A DNA stretch of 64,000 nt from Streptomyces anulatus (GTDB lineage: Bacteria > Actinomycetota > Actinomycetes > Streptomycetales > Streptomycetaceae): positions 248,001 through 312,000 of the forward strand of contig NZ_BMVK01000007.1 of assembly GCF_014650675.1 (NCBI RefSeq), given 5' to 3'. A program made the position numbers and the translations under genes. The notes below the pieces were generated by a model, which searched no databases, had not been told where the DNA came from, and saw only the letters and a program-made list of their open reading frames with translations. Of the stretch, positions 62,042 to 64,000 are shown in pieces. Position 1 is the first letter of the stretch. Every line of letters begins with the position of its first letter.

Positions 62042-63883
62042 ATGCAGATTCGCGACCTTCCGTATTCGGATCCCGGCGACCCCGATGTCCGTTCAGGCCC
62101 TCGATTCCTCTACTGGCTCGGGCGCAACCAGCTCGCGGGGCAGGTGAAGGCCCTCTCCTGGGGGCTGCTGCACCAGCTGGGCATCGCCGGTCTCCCGGTC
62201 ACCGTGGGTCTCGCCGTCCAGGCCGTCATCGACCGATCCGGGGGGCGGCTCGCCCTGTCCGGCGGCCTCATCATCGTCCTCGGCATCGTGATCGCCGTCG
62301 GCGACACCATGCTCCACCGGACCGCGGTGACCAACTGGATCACCGCCGCCGCCCGGGTCCAGCAACTGCTCGCCCGTAAGACCGCCGAGCTGGGCTCGGC
62401 GCTGACACGGCGGGTCGCGGCCGGTGAGGTCGTCGCCGTCTCGACCGGCGACGTGGAGAAGATCGGCTGGTTCGTCGAGGCGCTCTCCCGTTTCGCGGCC
62501 GCCGCCACCGCCCTCGTGGTGATCTGTGTGGGGCTCGCCTTCTACCTCCCGTCCCTCGGTCTGATGGTGGCGCTCGCCATGCCGGTGCTCGCCCTGGCCG
62601 TGCTGCCGTTGCTGCCGCGCGCCACCCGGCGCGCGGACGAGCAGCGCGAGAAGGCGGGCAAGGCCACCGAGCTGGCCTCGGACACGGTCGCCGGGCTGCG
62701 CGTGCTGCGCGGGATCGGCGGCGAGGAGCTGTTCCTCGGCCGCTACCGCCGCGCCTCGCAGGAGGTCCGCAGGGCCGCGGTGCGCTCGGCCCGGATGTGG
62801 GCGCTGATCTCGGCGGTGCAGGTGCTGCTGCCGGGGATCCTGCTGATCTCCCTGGTCTGGTACGGGGCGACGCTGGCCCGGGACGGCCGCATCGACGTCG
62901 GCCAGCTGGTCACCGTCTACAGCGCCGCCACCCTGATGCTGTTCCCGCTGCGGCACTTCGAGGAGATCGCGATGGCGTACTCCTTCTCGCGGCCGTCCGC
63001 CCAGCGCGCGGTGCGCGTGCTGTCGCTGCGCCGCAGTGCGCGGGAGGCCACCGTCGAGGGTGTGACGCCCTCCGGTGATCTGTACGACCCGGCGACCGGA
63101 CTGATGGCCCCCCGGGGGCAGTTCACGGCCGTCGTCTGCGGCGACCCGGACGAGGCGGGCCGGCTGGCCGAACGGCTCGGCGGGCACGCGGAGACCGGCG
63201 AGGAGGACGAGGAGGCTTCGGCGAGGACTCCGTCGGTCCTGCTCGGCGCGGTCGCCCTGGACGAGATCCCGCTGGAAGCCGCACGGGCCGCGGTCCTGGT
63301 CCAGGACAAGGATCCGGTGCTGCTGTCCGGCACGCTCCAGGAGCTGCTGGACATCCCGGCCTCGGGCCTGGTCACCGCCGAGGCGGCGTTGGAGGCGGCC
63401 CAGTGCGGTGACGTGCTGAGCGCCCTGGCGCAGGCCTCCCCCGACAACGACGGGGACCCGATGCGGACCCGGATCACCGAGCGCGGCCGGTCCCTGTCCG
63501 GCGGTCAGCGCCAGCGCCTCGCGCTGGCCCGGTCGCTGGTCACCGACCCGGAGGCGCTGGTGCTCGACGAGCCGACCTCCGCGGTCGACTCGCACACCGA
63601 GGCACGGGTCGCCGCCGGGATCGCGAAGCTGCGCCGGGGCCGTACGACGGTGGCGTTCGCCTCGTCCCCGCTGCTGCTCGACGCCGCCGACCGGGTGGTG
63701 CTCGTCCACGAGGGCGCCGTGGTCGCCGTGGGGGCCCACCGCGACCTGCTGCGCACCGAACCCCGCTACCGGGCGGTCGTCACCCGGGAGACCGACGACG
63801 AGGCGGCCGCCGCGAGCGCGCTGAACGGCGTCGGCGAAGTCCCCGCCATGAAGAGCACCCAGGAAATCGAGGAGAGGGCATGA
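62042..63883 (+). CDS. ABC exporter half with degenerate ATP site
   Basis: 613 residues from ATG 62042. Six membrane helices occupy ~30-330. In the ATPase domain the signature LSGGQRQRLALARSL and Walker B ALVLDEPTSAVD are intact. The Walker A position reads VVCGDPDEAGRLAERL, with no GxxGxGKS/T, and the H-loop reads AFASSPLLLD, with no His. It can therefore offer a signature to a partner but not a full ATP site of its own. The next gene starts by ATGA overlap and looks like that partner, as in heterodimeric Streptomyces exporters. Confidence 0.87.
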   Translation: MQIRDLPYSDPGDPDVRSGPRFLYWLGRNQLAGQVKALSWGLLHQLGIAGLPVTVGLAVQAVIDRSGGRLALSGGLIIVLGIVIAVGDTMLHRTAVTNWITAAARVQQLLARKTAELGSALTRRVAAGEVVAVSTGDVEKIGWFVEALSRFAAAATALVVICVGLAFYLPSLGLMVALAMPVLALAVLPLLPRATRRADEQREKAGKATELASDTVAGLRVLRGIGGEELFLGRYRRASQEVRRAAVRSARMWALISAVQVLLPGILLISLVWYGATLARDGRIDVGQLVTVYSAATLMLFPLRHFEEIAMAYSFSRPSAQRAVRVLSLRRSAREATVEGVTPSGDLYDPATGLMAPRGQFTAVVCGDPDEAGRLAERLGGHAETGEEDEEASARTPSVLLGAVALDEIPLEAARAAVLVQDKDPVLLSGTLQELLDIPASGLVTAEAALEAAQCGDVLSALAQASPDNDGDPMRTRITERGRSLSGGQRQRLALARSLVTDPEALVLDEPTSAVDSHTEARVAAGIAKLRRGRTTVAFASSPLLLDAADRVVLVHEGAVVAVGAHRDLLRTEPRYRAVVTRETDDEAAAASALNGVGEVPAMKSTQEIEERA

Positions 63884-64000
63884 TCGGCGTCGCACCCCCG
63901 GCGTACGACCCCGCGGCCCCGGAGTCGGCGACGACGCTGCCCGTGGGCACGCCGACGACCGTGCGGAGTTACGTACGGAGTCTGCTGCGCCGGCACCGCA
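63880..64000 (+). CDS. Start of second ABC exporter half (cut by window edge)
   Basis: ATG 63880 overlaps the previous stop, with GAGGAGAGGG upstream. Only 40 residues are visible, ending RSYVRSLLRRHR, a cytoplasmic stretch before the first membrane helix. Identity is inferred from the coupling and from the partner's degenerate ATP site. Confidence 0.65.
   Translation, partial: MIGVAPPAYDPAAPESATTLPVGTPTTVRSYVRSLLRRHR

Overview
The window is high-GC actinobacterial DNA, almost certainly Streptomyces. Coding frames have G or C in nearly every third position, GTG and TTG starts are common, terminators are long GC stems without a U-run, and the families present (AAWKG protein, 'lonely Cys' proteins, membrane-anchored lectins, Tat-exported GH109-like proteins, actinobacterial Cys leader peptide) are typical of that genus.

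Region 1 (1-29.4 kb) is a type VII (ESX-like) secretion locus. Reading leftwards on the minus strand are EccD, EccB, two WXG100 proteins, a helical T7SS-associated protein, a 1078-residue AAWKG protein with Asn-rich repeats, a YbaB-like protein, a third WXG protein and a giant protein (at least 2582 residues) that runs off the left edge. EccC (three FtsK-type ATPase domains) is divergent on the plus strand. Behind it are a mycosin that has lost its catalytic triad, a beta-helix/AAA/AAA protein of EccA type, an SseB-domain protein and two membrane-anchored lectins. The giant protein looks like a polymorphic multi-effector: an N-terminal helical/membrane region, Pro/Thr-rich linkers, a Fic-like motif, a 'lonely Cys' caspase-like domain, two nearly identical edema-factor/ExoY-like cyclase domains and an OTU-type cysteine protease domain.

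Region 2 (29.4-33.7 kb) is a compact minus-strand module: a DUF6338-like membrane protein, an overlapping 48-residue acidic protein, and a TPR-CHAT (caspase-like) protein.

Region 3 (33.9-46.4 kb) is an accessory, rearranged segment. A Tat-exported agmatine deiminase-like enzyme and a peptide ABC ATPase are followed by a breakpoint at about 36.73 kb, where a 5'-truncated second ABC ATPase meets a 5'-truncated second agmatine deiminase head to head. Then come a sacsin-like ATPase with a C-terminal NOV/DUF3883 domain, a frameshifted small gene, an IS5-type transposase remnant, a small membrane protein, and an HTH-NTPase-repeat protein behind a palindromic operator candidate. The combination resembles a defence or stress island, but that is inference.

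Region 4 (46.5-64 kb) is mostly chromosomal metabolism and transport. It holds a YjbQ-family protein, a sulfonate operon (ssuC-ssuB-ssuA-ssuD) behind an apparently leaderless Cys-rich leader peptide, a flavin monooxygenase, an MltG-like transglycosylase, a 19-residue hydrophobic micropeptide with its own terminator, a divergent MarR regulator and ABC exporter, a GlcD/GlcF-type FAD/Fe-S dehydrogenase, a Tat-exported Gfo/Idh/MocA (GH109-like) protein, and the start of a heterodimeric ABC exporter pair cut by the right edge.
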